Below are positions 53,023 to 60,643 of a stretch of DNA of 62,403 nucleotides, in pieces. Source of the stretch: Caldisphaera sp. Its GTDB lineage: Archaea > Thermoproteota > Thermoprotei_A > Sulfolobales > Acidilobaceae. The notes beneath the pieces are model-generated. The model was not told where the DNA came from. It worked only from the letters and a program-made list of their open reading frames with translations, and ran no database searches. The stretch spans positions 1-62,403 of the forward strand of contig PNIA01000002.1 in assembly GCA_002877855.1 (NCBI GenBank). The letters are read 5' to 3'. Numbering within the stretch: the first letter of the stretch is position 1; each line of letters starts with the position of its first letter. Made by a program: the position numbers and the translations under genes.

Positions 53023-53652
53023 TCACCTTGTCCAATCCATTGGTGTAACTGTTCTAAATGTATTTCTTAGCGCCATATATGTTGCTCTAGCAAAGTTATA
53101 TGATGTCCTAGTTTCGCCAAAAGTTTTTGTCCATACATCTCTAATTCCAGCTAGTGCTAAAACTTTTTTTGCCACATCTCCAGCTACCAACCCTGTTCCT
53201 TTAGGTGCTGGCTTTAATACTATGGCCACGCTACCACTTTTACCAGCTGCTGTAAAGGGTACACTATGAGGTTCTCCACACGTGCATTCCCAACTACCAC
53301 AACCCCTTCTTATTGGTGTTATGTTAAGCTTTGCATTTCTAATAGCTTTATCTATAGAATCTCTGAATTGCTTTGCCTTACTTTTTCCAACCCCTATATA
53401 ACCATTTCTATTTCCTACAGCAACTGTTGCCCTATATCTAGCTATCCTGCCCGCATCAGTCATCTTTTGGACTAATGTTACATCTAATACCTCTACTTGC
53501 AGATTAGGTAATAAAGTATCAACTATTTCAGGTTCTAAAATTGGTAGGTTTCTCTTAAATATTTCATCAATGCTTGTAATTTTTCCCTCCTTTACCATCT
53601 TTCCTACTTGGGTTTTGGGTTCCCAAGATTCAACTATTTGTATATTGCTCAT
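53023..53652 (-). CDS. rps5: 30S ribosomal protein S5 (uS5)
   Basis: A 209-residue S5 with [19 protein letters not shown], then the S5 signature [20 protein letters not shown] and [20 protein letters not shown], and the second-domain [19 protein letters not shown]. It takes part in decoding accuracy and mRNA entry. The start overlaps the rpl18 stop by 4 nt. Confidence 0.96.
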   Translation of the reverse strand: MSNIQIVESWEPKTQVGKMVKEGKITSIDEIFKRNLPILEPEIVDTLLPNLQVEVLDVTLVQKMTDAGRIARYRATVAVGNRNGYIGVGKSKAKQFRDSIDKAIRNAKLNITPIRRGCGSWECTCGEPHSVPFTAAGKSGSVAIVLKPAPKGTGLVAGDVAKKVLALAGIRDVWTKTFGETRTSYNFARATYMALRNTFRTVTPMDWTR

Positions 53653-54278
53653 TGATTTTCACCCATCTTTATTTTTTCACCTATTTTTTTGCTTGGTTCG
53701 CTCTTAATTGCATTCAGCACCTCCACGAAATTTTTTACTAACTCTTCTGGAGGCAACCTCTCTAATTGTTTCATAAATTGCCTCTTATAAAGTTCCTGGT
53801 TTTTTTCTTTTAATTCATTTGCCCACTTTGAAATGATCTCGCAATTAATTTTATCATCAGATGGTAATATTTCATCTGAGTGTGGTATATTAACTCCAGC
53901 ATCTAATGCACCCTTTAATGAGGCAAAAATTCTGCTCCCTTTTATAGGAGACTGCAAACCTATATCTAAAATAGCTTCTTCTACTCTTTTTTGTTTAGCC
54001 CTTAAAGCAGCTAAATAACCCGTTAAATATGCTGCACAATTATTTTTACTATAGCCTTTCCATCCATAAATTTTTGATAATTCTTTGCTGTGGGCTGCGG
54101 CTATTACAATATCGCCATTGGCATCAAACTTTACGAATTGAACTAATATGTATTTGTTTGTTTTTCTTACAACCAATCTAGGCTTTCCAGAAATAACTAA
54201 CTTATATCTCATATAATAACTAGTTTTACCCTTCCTTCTCCTTTTTAAAGCAACTTTATACTTTGGACCTTCTTTCAT
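53649..54278 (-). CDS. rpl18: 50S ribosomal protein L18 (uL18)
   Basis: A 209-residue protein that binds 5S rRNA. It opens with [20 protein letters not shown] and [18 protein letters not shown], followed by [20 protein letters not shown] and [15 protein letters not shown], as in archaeal L18/eukaryotic L5. It overlaps rpl19e and rps5 by 4 nt on each side. Confidence 0.95.
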   Translation of the reverse strand: MKEGPKYKVALKRRRKGKTSYYMRYKLVISGKPRLVVRKTNKYILVQFVKFDANGDIVIAAAHSKELSKIYGWKGYSKNNCAAYLTGYLAALRAKQKRVEEAILDIGLQSPIKGSRIFASLKGALDAGVNIPHSDEILPSDDKINCEIISKWANELKEKNQELYKRQFMKQLERLPPEELVKNFVEVLNAIKSEPSKKIGEKIKMGENQ

Positions 54279-54736
54279 GATTTAGCACCTTTTATCAATT
54301 TATTATCTTCTATATACCTTCTCAAGTCAGCCAAGCTCCTAAACATGTTACCCTTTGCTAACCTATATAATCTTCTATAGGTTTTTGAATCTATCATGTC
54401 TTTATCTCTAAGATATTTTAAATAATTTCTCATCTTTCTTATCTTATTTACCCATATTTCTTCACTATCTATTCTAGCATCTTTAGTACCTTCCCTTTTA
54501 CCATATCCCCTACGATGACCTTTTACCCTTTTTATGTGTCTAATTAGCCATCTATGAGAATTCCTTCTTAAAGGTAATTCTTTAATTAAACCTCTCTCTA
54601 TTAGTCCTCTTACATCATCCTTAGTTATAGCCTGGCTAATTTCCTCTTCATTTTCTGGGTCAGGACTTATCCAAACCCTACTTTCTCCAACCTTTAATAT
54701 CTCAGCGGCAAGCCTTTTCTGTAATTTATAATCCAT
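54275..54736 (-). CDS. rpl19e: 50S ribosomal protein L19e
   Basis: A 153-residue very basic helical protein. It begins MDYKLQKRLAAEILKVGESR and includes NSHRWLIRHIKRVKGHRRGY and WVNKIRKMRNYLKYLRDKDM, diagnostic for L19e. I prefer ATG 54736, preceded by GGTGG. An in-frame start 12 nt upstream overlaps that site. It overlaps the end of rpl32e. Confidence 0.93.
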   Translation of the reverse strand: MDYKLQKRLAAEILKVGESRVWISPDPENEEEISQAITKDDVRGLIERGLIKELPLRRNSHRWLIRHIKRVKGHRRGYGKREGTKDARIDSEEIWVNKIRKMRNYLKYLRDKDMIDSKTYRRLYRLAKGNMFRSLADLRRYIEDNKLIKGAKS

Positions 54737-55145
54737 ATGAACCACCATTAGCTATTTTTAAATTTCTTTTTTTAGCTGCCTCTAGCAGTGTTAGCCTCTT
54801 TCTAATGCCTACGCTCGAGGAAATATAAACTATGTGTACATCAGAGCTTAATGATTCTAAGTCTTTAACACTAGAGACAACAACAGGTATTAATCCAGAA
54901 GGATGCAATCCTCTAATAAATTTGTTTCCTTTATATCCAACCTTTACTATTGGAGGATAGCCCTTTCTTTGCAGTCTCATTTTAGCATCTATTCCTTTGG
55001 GCTTCCTCCAACCTTTTTGCAATCTCTTAAATCTCCATGATAAATATCTCATAAAGTGGACTCTCCTCTTTTCTTTTATTAAGCTCTGAACCTTTCTTCT
55101 TTGCATAACTTTAATTTTTGCTTTATTCTCTTCTCTTGAAGTCAT
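54726..55145 (-). CDS. rpl32e: 50S ribosomal protein L32e
   Basis: A 139-residue protein with FMRYLSWRFKRLQKGWRKPK, GIDAKMRLQRKGYPPIVKVG and FIRGLHPSGLIPVVVSSVKD, all typical of L32e. It starts one base into the rpl6 stop and overlaps the beginning of rpl19e by 11 nt. The order L6-L32e-L19e-L18-S5-L30-L15 is the usual distal part of the archaeal spc operon. Confidence 0.95.
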   Translation of the reverse strand: MTSREENKAKIKVMQRRKVQSLIKEKRRVHFMRYLSWRFKRLQKGWRKPKGIDAKMRLQRKGYPPIVKVGYKGNKFIRGLHPSGLIPVVVSSVKDLESLSSDVHIVYISSSVGIRKRLTLLEAAKKRNLKIANGGSYGL

Positions 55146-55693
55146 TATGCAATCACCTCTCTTCCATATATGTAAATTCCATCCATAAACTTCCTCCTAT
55201 CAAATTCAGTTATTTTTGTCGCCAATTCTATGTTTGCTGCTGTTTGACCTACCTTTTCTAGATCAATGCCCTCAACAATTATATCATTTCCCTGAACCTT
55301 TATATTTACTCCCGACATAATATTTGCAATTCTTGGAGATTTTTCTCCTATAAAATTAGATATTATTAGCTTATTCCCATCCCTTTTTACGCTAATAGGG
55401 TAATGGCTATAAATTATCTTTAATTTATATCTATATCCTTTTGTTACACCAGTAATCATATTTTTTACATGTGCTATAACTGTTCCTACAACAGCTTTCT
55501 TCTTAGTATTTGCAAAAAATGTTTCTGCAATTAATTTTTTATTCTCTAATCTTAATGTTAAATCCTTTATTTGAGAGAAGTCCCTTTCTAATTCTCCTTT
55601 AGGCCCCTTTATCTTTATTCTTTTTCCCTCTAATTTTATTTCTATGCCATCTGGAATTTCTAATTCCCTTATTGTGTGAATTTCTTTTGCCAA
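55145..55693 (-). CDS. rpl6: 50S ribosomal protein L6 (uL6)
   Basis: A protein of about 182 residues. Landmarks are ELEIPDGIEIKLEGKRIKIK, GPKGELERDFSQ, NMITGVTKGYRYKLKIIYSH and VEGIDLEKVGQTAANIELAT. I chose TTG 55693 because AGGTG lies 7 nt upstream and family members start near this residue. ATG 55708 and GTG 55702 are in frame and overlap the binding site. It heads the surviving part of the spc operon, 56 nt after a small basic protein gene. Confidence 0.93.
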   Translation of the reverse strand: MAKEIHTIRELEIPDGIEIKLEGKRIKIKGPKGELERDFSQIKDLTLRLENKKLIAETFFANTKKKAVVGTVIAHVKNMITGVTKGYRYKLKIIYSHYPISVKRDGNKLIISNFIGEKSPRIANIMSGVNIKVQGNDIIVEGIDLEKVGQTAANIELATKITEFDRRKFMDGIYIYGREVIA

Positions 55694-55749
55694 GGTTAGC
55701 ACCTGCATTCCTGCACTTCAATCAGAGAACAAACACGTATAAAAAGGTT

Positions 55750-55956
55750 TTAAACTTTTTCAAGCTTTTCTTTGACTACCTCCAATAAATCTTCTTTGTT
55801 TATAACTCTATATCCTAATTTAGGTTTTTTAAATCTGCCTATAACAATTATTCTATCAGGATCTTCCTCAGGCTTTGAATTAAATAACCTAACCTTGTAA
55901 TAACCCTTTTTTCTCCCCATGTAGACATAGGCAAATTTTGTTTTTTTGCTGCTCAT
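55750..55956 (-). CDS. Small basic hypothetical protein upstream of rpl6
   Basis: A 68-residue basic protein with MSSKKTKFAYVYMGRKKGYY, KVRLFNSKPEEDPDRIIVIG and FKKPKLGYRVINKEDLLEVV. The pattern suggests a small beta-rich fold, and the charge fits ribosome or RNA binding. ATG 55956 follows GGGTG. It reads toward rpl6 with a 56-nt gap and may be the first gene of that transcript. I do not recognise a named family, though similar small crenarchaeal proteins probably exist. Confidence 0.6.
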   Translation of the reverse strand: MSSKKTKFAYVYMGRKKGYYKVRLFNSKPEEDPDRIIVIGRFKKPKLGYRVINKEDLLEVVKEKLEKV

Positions 55957-55965
55957 ATTTAGCAC

Positions 55966-56557
55966 CCTTTGTTTATTAAATGATAAACATTTTTAAGCTG
56001 TTTGTATTTTTAAGCAACAAAATTGCCAATGAGCAAAAATTACAAAAGCCAAAAATATATAATTAATCATTTAAGTAAATATAATAGAAAAATATTAGAT
56101 CACCATATAAAAGAAAAATCGCAATCGATTTTAATTTTTTTCGCATAAAATATGATCGGAACCGATGAAATAACTGCCCTACACTGATGATGTGATGTGC
56201 GCCGATCATAATATTGAGGTTCTATACAATTAATATATTATGTTAACTATTTTAAAGCAATGCTTAATACTTTTGTTATTAATAATTCTCGTTAGATAGC
56301 AACTTATTACAGCTTGAAATTAAAATATTAATCTATAGGAATTTGATATACATGCTTCGCTATATCTAGGAAGTATTATAATAATATTTACTGGTTTTCT
56401 ATGATACTCAAAATGCTTGCAACTGGGTTATCTTAGTAAAGAAAAGCCTACAAAGACAAGTGAGTAAAGTCCTACGTCTTTAACAAAACCCAAGATTTAA
56501 GAGGTTCTATAAAAAGTAAAGTTCTAAGAAATCCGGTTTAAGCAATTATTTTTAAAA
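55966..56557. other. 592-nt gap without a recognisable gene
   Basis: The gap between the small basic gene and the VWA gene is AT-rich. Apart from the structured element at 56152-56209, I see only short broken frames, for example a plus-strand stretch of about 27 codons from about 56400 (YDTQNACNWVILVKKSLQRQ) ended by a stop. These may be traces of a decayed gene. No tRNA, repeat array or intact gene is visible. Confidence 0.5.
56152..56209 (+). ncRNA. Candidate structured RNA of 58 nt, possibly a degenerate C/D-box sRNA
   Basis: ATGATCGG (56152-56159) and CCGATCAT (56202-56209) are perfect inverted repeats that could form a terminal stem. Inside lies CCGATGAA (box C-like) and CTGATGATG (box D' plus C'-like, CTGA at 56184-56187). 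The length suits an archaeal C/D sRNA, but the final box D is not a good CTGA. An alternative small hairpin ATCGG-AA-CCGAT exists at its 5' end. The strand is assumed. No function is proven. Confidence 0.22.
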
Positions 56558-57139
56558 TTAATCGGGATATCTTTCACCAAGCTTTGCAGCATTTCCTAGT
56601 AATTCCTCTACACTAGAGGAATTAAGCCAGATCCCATTTGTGATTTTTGTCGACTGTTCCAAAATGTTGCTAATCTTTCCAGAAATAGGAGAAAAAGTTA
56701 ACATATCAAGCTCTATATTAGATCTAGCCAATAAAGAGGCTGAAGTAATTAAGCTAATCCCTTCATTAAAGCCTGCATCAGTTACTAAAATAACCCTTTT
56801 ATAGTAACCTGGGGGGACTGATTTAAGTATTAAATATGCATCTTTTATTGCTTCGCTTGGCGCAGTTATCTTTCCCATTATTTCAATTTGGTTTATTGCT
56901 TGCTCTATAACGCTTAATTCTTCGGTTAGATCAGTTAATGGAAACGAATATTTATAAAATACTATTAAAGAAACTAATGTTGGTATATTTCTGCTCATTA
57001 AACTCCTAGAAATTATTGAGACTGCTCTTTTTGCATTTTCTAGCCTATTCGGTTTAAAATCCCTTCTTGCCATGCTAATGCTTGTATCGACACCTATCAC
57101 AACCCCTTCTCCTATAAATTTCAAATTATTACGCCTCAT
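56558..57139 (-). CDS. VWA-domain protein
   Basis: A 193-residue protein that is a single von Willebrand factor A domain. The MIDAS site is complete: GVVIGVDTSISMARR (DxSxS, about residues 18-22), a Thr in KITAPSEAIKDA, and VILVTDAGFNEG (Asp). Such domains bind partner proteins through a metal ion. Its ATG overlaps the stop of the RHH-PIN fusion gene (ATGA), so the two products are made together. There is no membrane segment. Downstream is a gene-poor gap. Confidence 0.85.
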   Translation of the reverse strand: MRRNNLKFIGEGVVIGVDTSISMARRDFKPNRLENAKRAVSIISRSLMSRNIPTLVSLIVFYKYSFPLTDLTEELSVIEQAINQIEIMGKITAPSEAIKDAYLILKSVPPGYYKRVILVTDAGFNEGISLITSASLLARSNIELDMLTFSPISGKISNILEQSTKITNGIWLNSSSVEELLGNAAKLGERYPD

Positions 57140-57912
57140 CTAAAGATTTCTGAAGGAACTAACATAGGTATTATACCCATCTTCATCGATATCTCGTTGA
57201 ATTCCTTTTCACTTATCAAATTCTGGTTTTTCTCATATAAAAATATTGATAAGGTTGGCACGCAGTTAACTCCCTTACTTCTTGCAATTTGCCTTGTTCT
57301 TACATCATCGCTTATTAATAACCATTTTTCTTTCTTCGCTATATTTATTGCTTCAGCCTCTTGTAATGTTATACCATTCTTTCTTGCAAATTCACTTAAC
57401 TGAGTCTTTAGCTGAGCCTGCTCATAATTACCTAAATAAACCAATGAGCCTCTAATTTTTGAATATCTCATAACTAGAGATCTTATTGATTTGCCTGTCT
57501 CTTTACCTATAATTAATCTTTTATTGACCTTTTTTATTGTATCAATCTTATCTAGCTCCAAAATAGTATATGATGATGATAAATCAAAAACGAAAGCTTC
57601 ATACTTGCCTATTTCATCTAGATTTTCTTTTAATTCATTAATATCACTAATGCCTATTTCAGGTGCAAAACCTTTCTTTAAGAAAAACCATATAAGTTCC
57701 TCAATACTTAATCCACTTATTTCTGTTGCTAATTGGAAACTAATCTTGCCTTCTTTATAGGCCCTAAATGAGATTTCCTTCATATCAAAGCTATCAATAA
57801 ATCTTCTTATAGCCTCTCTAACAGCTTCTGTTTTATTTGAATATATTCCCGCTCTAACTAATGCATCAAGCGCGTCTTCGCTGTAACCACTTATTTCTAT
57901 GTTAGTTACCAC
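57136..57912 (-). CDS. RHH / UPF0175-like HTH / PIN-domain fusion protein
   Basis: A 258-residue three-part protein. Residues about 1-42 form a ribbon-helix-helix DNA-binding domain (NIEISGYSEDALDALVRAG and KTEAVREAIRRFIDSF). Residues about 48-85 resemble the UPF0175 antitoxin helix-turn-helix (AYKEGKISFQLATEISGLS). Residues about 103-245 look like a PIN nuclease of the DUF3368 type, with FVFDLSSSY, LQEAEAINIAKK and LLISDDVRTRQIARSKGV providing the expected acidic residues. Antitoxin-like and toxin-like parts are thus in one chain. The gene overlaps the VWA gene by 4 nt. It may be an RNA nuclease with built-in DNA-binding control. Confidence 0.8.
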   Translation of the reverse strand: MVTNIEISGYSEDALDALVRAGIYSNKTEAVREAIRRFIDSFDMKEISFRAYKEGKISFQLATEISGLSIEELIWFFLKKGFAPEIGISDINELKENLDEIGKYEAFVFDLSSSYTILELDKIDTIKKVNKRLIIGKETGKSIRSLVMRYSKIRGSLVYLGNYEQAQLKTQLSEFARKNGITLQEAEAINIAKKEKWLLISDDVRTRQIARSKGVNCVPTLSIFLYEKNQNLISEKEFNEISMKMGIIPMLVPSEIFR

Positions 57913-58042
57913 ACTAAAATTACCCCTCTTCCACTCAATATATTTTCAATACAAAATATTAAATTTTTATAATTTCTTAAATAAATATTAATAAGATTAA
58001 TCAAATAACTTTTTTAATAAGAATTCAAGAAGTAAAGCTGGT

Positions 58043-58304
58043 TGTTATTAATAGAGAGCCGCAACATTATTCCAAGCCTTTACATTTAGGCATATCTGCT
58101 TGTTAATACTGCTAAAGAATCTTTTTCACGCATTTTATTAATTTAAGGCTACGTTTATTCTCGTATTTCTAGTCTTTATTATATTTAATTTGTTTTTACA
58201 ATATAACATCTTAACCTTTGTTATGCAATTCAAAATTTCTAAGCTTTCTACAAAGGATATCATCTCCACAATAAACAGCTAAGTTTTCTGCTCTTTTTGA
58301 ATCC
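58043..58304 (-). repeat. Dispersed degenerate repeat, copy B
   Basis: This is the main content of the 57913-58386 gap. Read on the minus strand it matches 22799-23056, with the best blocks at 58211-58288 and 58043-58125. Translation of the minus strand gives ENLAVYCGDDILCRKLRNFE before a stop and, further on, KDSLAVLTS, both mirrored in copy A. A 4-nt insertion relative to copy A breaks the frame. It appears to be a remnant of a once-coding, perhaps mobile, sequence. Terminal repeats were not found. Confidence 0.6.
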
Positions 58305-58386
58305 CTAATTTATATAAAGAAACTAAAAAATTAATTTTAAAAAGATTTTGGAAAACAGATAACCAAATCCATATATTATAATTTTA

Positions 58387-58725
58387 TTACATATGATTTA
58401 ACTTATCGCTTATCTCCATTAAAATCTTAGATGCATCTTTTAAAGCATTTTTTCCAGTTTCTGTTATCATATATGAACCATTTTCAGCCTTTTTTATAAA
58501 ACCTTCTCTTTCAAGCCTGTAAATAACTGTATAAAGCGTTACAGTTGGTGGGTTAAATAAAAATAATTCCTTTATTTTTTTCTTTATTTGATAAGGGTAG
58601 GTTTGTTCTTTAGCTAGCACAGCTAAAACATAAATCCATAGTGTATGTATAGTTATATTCTTCATTAATCTAATTAATGCCTTGCTTGTTTTTTTATTGC
58701 TAGACAATTTATCATAACACCTCAT
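58387..58725 (-). CDS. PadR family transcriptional regulator
   Basis: A 112-residue winged-helix protein. The order LWIYVLAVLAKEQTYPYQIK, FNPPTVTLYTVIYRLEREGF and IKKAENGSYMITETGKNAL matches PadR: the first helix-turn-helix, the recognition helix 'P.xTLYtvixRLExxG', and the wing. The first 20 residues are an extension; an internal ATG at 58665 would give the minimal domain. It is followed by the 474-nt gap with repeat copy B and diverges from the tRNA gene. Its target is unknown. Confidence 0.8.
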   Translation of the reverse strand: MRCYDKLSSNKKTSKALIRLMKNITIHTLWIYVLAVLAKEQTYPYQIKKKIKELFLFNPPTVTLYTVIYRLEREGFIKKAENGSYMITETGKNALKDASKILMEISDKLNHM

Positions 58726-58766
58726 TTTTATTAAATATTTTCCAGTTAAAATTTTTTAGTGAACTA

Positions 58767-58773
58767 TTTTAAA
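58767..58773 (+). promoter_or_regulatory. Probable TATA box of tRNA-Leu(GAG)
   Basis: TTTTAAA lies about 26-32 nt upstream of the tRNA 5' end at 58799, the standard distance in archaea. It sits in the divergent gap with the PadR gene. Confidence 0.4.
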
Positions 58774-58798
58774 TCCTTAATAATATTTTATCTATGGA

Positions 58799-58883
58799 GC
58801 GGGGGTGCCCGAGCCTGGTCAAAGGGGACGGGTTGAGGGCCCGTTGGTGTAGGCCTGCGTGGGTTCAAACCCCACCCCCCGCA
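58799..58883 (+). tRNA. tRNA-Leu (anticodon GAG)
   Basis: An 85-nt class II tRNA. Acceptor GCGGGGG pairs with CCCCCGC plus discriminator A. The anticodon stem ACGGG/CCCGT encloses TTGAGGG, giving GAG. A long variable arm and a T arm GTGGG TTCAAAC CCCAC are present. There is no intron and CCA is not encoded. It is nearly identical to the tRNA at 43009 outside the anticodon arm. Confidence 0.95.
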
Positions 58884-58892
58884 CTTAATAAA

Positions 58893-58901
58893 AATTTATA
58901 A
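58893..58901 (+). promoter_or_regulatory. Probable TATA box of the aminotransferase gene
   Basis: AATTTATAA lies 10-18 nt after the tRNA-Leu end and about 35 nt before GTG 58934. It predicts transcription beginning near 58924, upstream of GTG 58934 but downstream of TTG 58910, which favours the GTG start. Confidence 0.35.
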
Positions 58902-58933
58902 ATTGCTTCTTGAAAAGTAAACTTGGGTATAAA

Positions 58934-60115
58934 GTGAGGGGCTTTTCGAAAAAAGTTGATCTCTTGAGAGAATCTCCGACTAGAAAAATAGATTCTATTA
59001 GGGAAAGGCTTAAAAAAGAAAATAGGGATATAATAGTTTTCTCAGCAGGACAACCTAGCATACCTCCTCCTATTGAAATTAGAAAATTAATGGGAGAATT
59101 GCTAAAAGAAGAATCAATGAACCTGTACGGATATACGCCAAGCCAAGGAATATCAGAATTAAGAGAGGCTGTATCTGATGATTTAAAATTATTAGGATCT
59201 ATAGATGTTGATCCTTCAAATATTGTAATAACTGCCGGTGGACAGGCAGCTATGTTTTCAACTTTATCAGCAGTAATAGAACCAGGAGATGAAGTTATAT
59301 TAATTGATCCCACATATTTCGGGTATAAGCCATTGCTGGATTATTTTGGGGCTAAAATTAAGAAAAGCCATACTAACTTAGAAAATGAATTCCAACCAAA
59401 CATTGAAGATATAAATGAGATTGTTTCAAATAATACCAAAGCAATAGTAATGGTAAGCCCTGATAATCCAACTGGAAGAATAATTAGCAATAAAACTGCA
59501 AGAGAATTAGCAGAAATAGCTATTGACAATGACATATACATAATAAATGATGAAGCATATAAAACATTAATATATGAAGGCGAGCATGAATTTTTATATA
59601 AGTATGCACCAGAAAACGTTATATCAATAAATACATTTTCCAAAGATCCTTCCATACCAGGATGGAGACTAGGTTATATATATGGTCAGAAGGAAATAAT
59701 AAATAAAATAAAGTTACTAAATGAAGAAATGGTTTATTGCCCGCCATCATTTGCACAATACATGGTTTCAAAATACCTAAGATCAGAGATAAGACTAAAA
59801 TACATTAAAAGTGTTGTAAATGAATATAGAAAAAGAAGGGATGTAATGGCAAAAAGCATTAAAAGCAAAATAAAAAATGGTAAGTTTATTTTGCCTAAAG
59901 GATCAATGTTTGTATTTCTAGATTTAAATTATTACAATATAAATGGAGAAAGCTTTTCACAAGAATTACTAGAAAAATATAGCGTCGCAACAGTTCCAGG
60001 CAATTATTTTAGTGATGCATATAAATCAGCATTAAGGCTTTCATTTGTTGCCGAAACCCAAGATAGAATAGAAAAAGGTATTGAATTAATTTCCCAAGCG
60101 TTAGAAAAAATATAA
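58934..60115 (+). CDS. Class I/II aminotransferase (aspartate/aromatic aminotransferase family)
   Basis: A PLP enzyme of about 393 residues. Landmarks are SPTRKIDSIRERLKKE, IVFSAGQPSIPPP, ITAGGQAAMFSTLSAVIEPG, VSPDNPTGRIIS, INDEAYKTLIYEG and NTFSKDPSIPGWRLGYIYG, in which the Lys of TFSKDPS binds PLP and the Arg of GWRLG binds the substrate carboxylate. It is typical of archaeal aspartate, alanine or aromatic aminotransferases; the specificity is not resolved. GTG 58934 is preferred from the promoter position. TTG 58910 would add eight residues. Confidence 0.85.
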   Translation: MRGFSKKVDLLRESPTRKIDSIRERLKKENRDIIVFSAGQPSIPPPIEIRKLMGELLKEESMNLYGYTPSQGISELREAVSDDLKLLGSIDVDPSNIVITAGGQAAMFSTLSAVIEPGDEVILIDPTYFGYKPLLDYFGAKIKKSHTNLENEFQPNIEDINEIVSNNTKAIVMVSPDNPTGRIISNKTARELAEIAIDNDIYIINDEAYKTLIYEGEHEFLYKYAPENVISINTFSKDPSIPGWRLGYIYGQKEIINKIKLLNEEMVYCPPSFAQYMVSKYLRSEIRLKYIKSVVNEYRKRRDVMAKSIKSKIKNGKFILPKGSMFVFLDLNYYNINGESFSQELLEKYSVATVPGNYFSDAYKSALRLSFVAETQDRIEKGIELISQALEKI

Positions 60116-60195
60116 ATTAAGTATTTATAATTAACTTAAAATTAATAATAACTGTTTTTGCAATTACAAATGAAATCCTTTCATTAGTATAAAAA

Positions 60196-60444
60196 TTATT
60201 CTTCCTTTTCCCTTCTATAAAACCTTGTCGGTATATCTCTTCTTTTTTCATTCAGCCCTTTAGCATGAGCTATAATATGGTCTAATAAATCAAGTTCATT
60301 AAAGAATATACTTTTTTTGCAAACAGGACAAATATAGTAACCTATGCTTTTAGACTTATATACTTTAATTTTTGATCCCTTGAAATTAATATCTACTTGA
60401 ATTAAATCTTCATTATCCCCATAATTACTTGTCTCTGAAGCCAA
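60196..60444 (-). CDS. Small C2H2-type zinc-finger protein
   Basis: An 82-residue protein with one zinc finger, CPVCKKSIFFNELDLLDHII followed by AHAKG: Cys-x2-Cys and His-x3-His with the usual spacing. The N-terminal 35 residues contain a short beta-rich part (IQVDINFKGSKIKVYKSKSI), and the C-terminus is basic (RRDIPTRFYRREKEE). Such single-finger proteins are frequent in crenarchaea and may bind DNA, RNA or protein. It lies alone, convergent with the aminotransferase gene. Confidence 0.7.
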   Translation of the reverse strand: MASETSNYGDNEDLIQVDINFKGSKIKVYKSKSIGYYICPVCKKSIFFNELDLLDHIIAHAKGLNEKRRDIPTRFYRREKEE

Positions 60445-60643
60445 TTCGAATCGCTTCCAAATCTAGAATTAACTAACTAAAACTAATAATTTTTTGACTT
60501 AAAGCTATTATTCAAAAAGAATAGATTAAAAGAGAAAATTTATAACAATAATTTTGCATTAATCTTTTTCTATTTTTGCTTATAACAAATTAATGCGAAA
60601 AATATATATTTTACAGAAATATGTAACCATTATAGGGATTTAG

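Noticed and set aside
43009..58883. Near-identical tRNA-Leu genes as a repeat signalling rearrangement
   Set aside because: Leucine isoacceptors in archaea are often very similar outside the anticodon arm; the flanks are not related.
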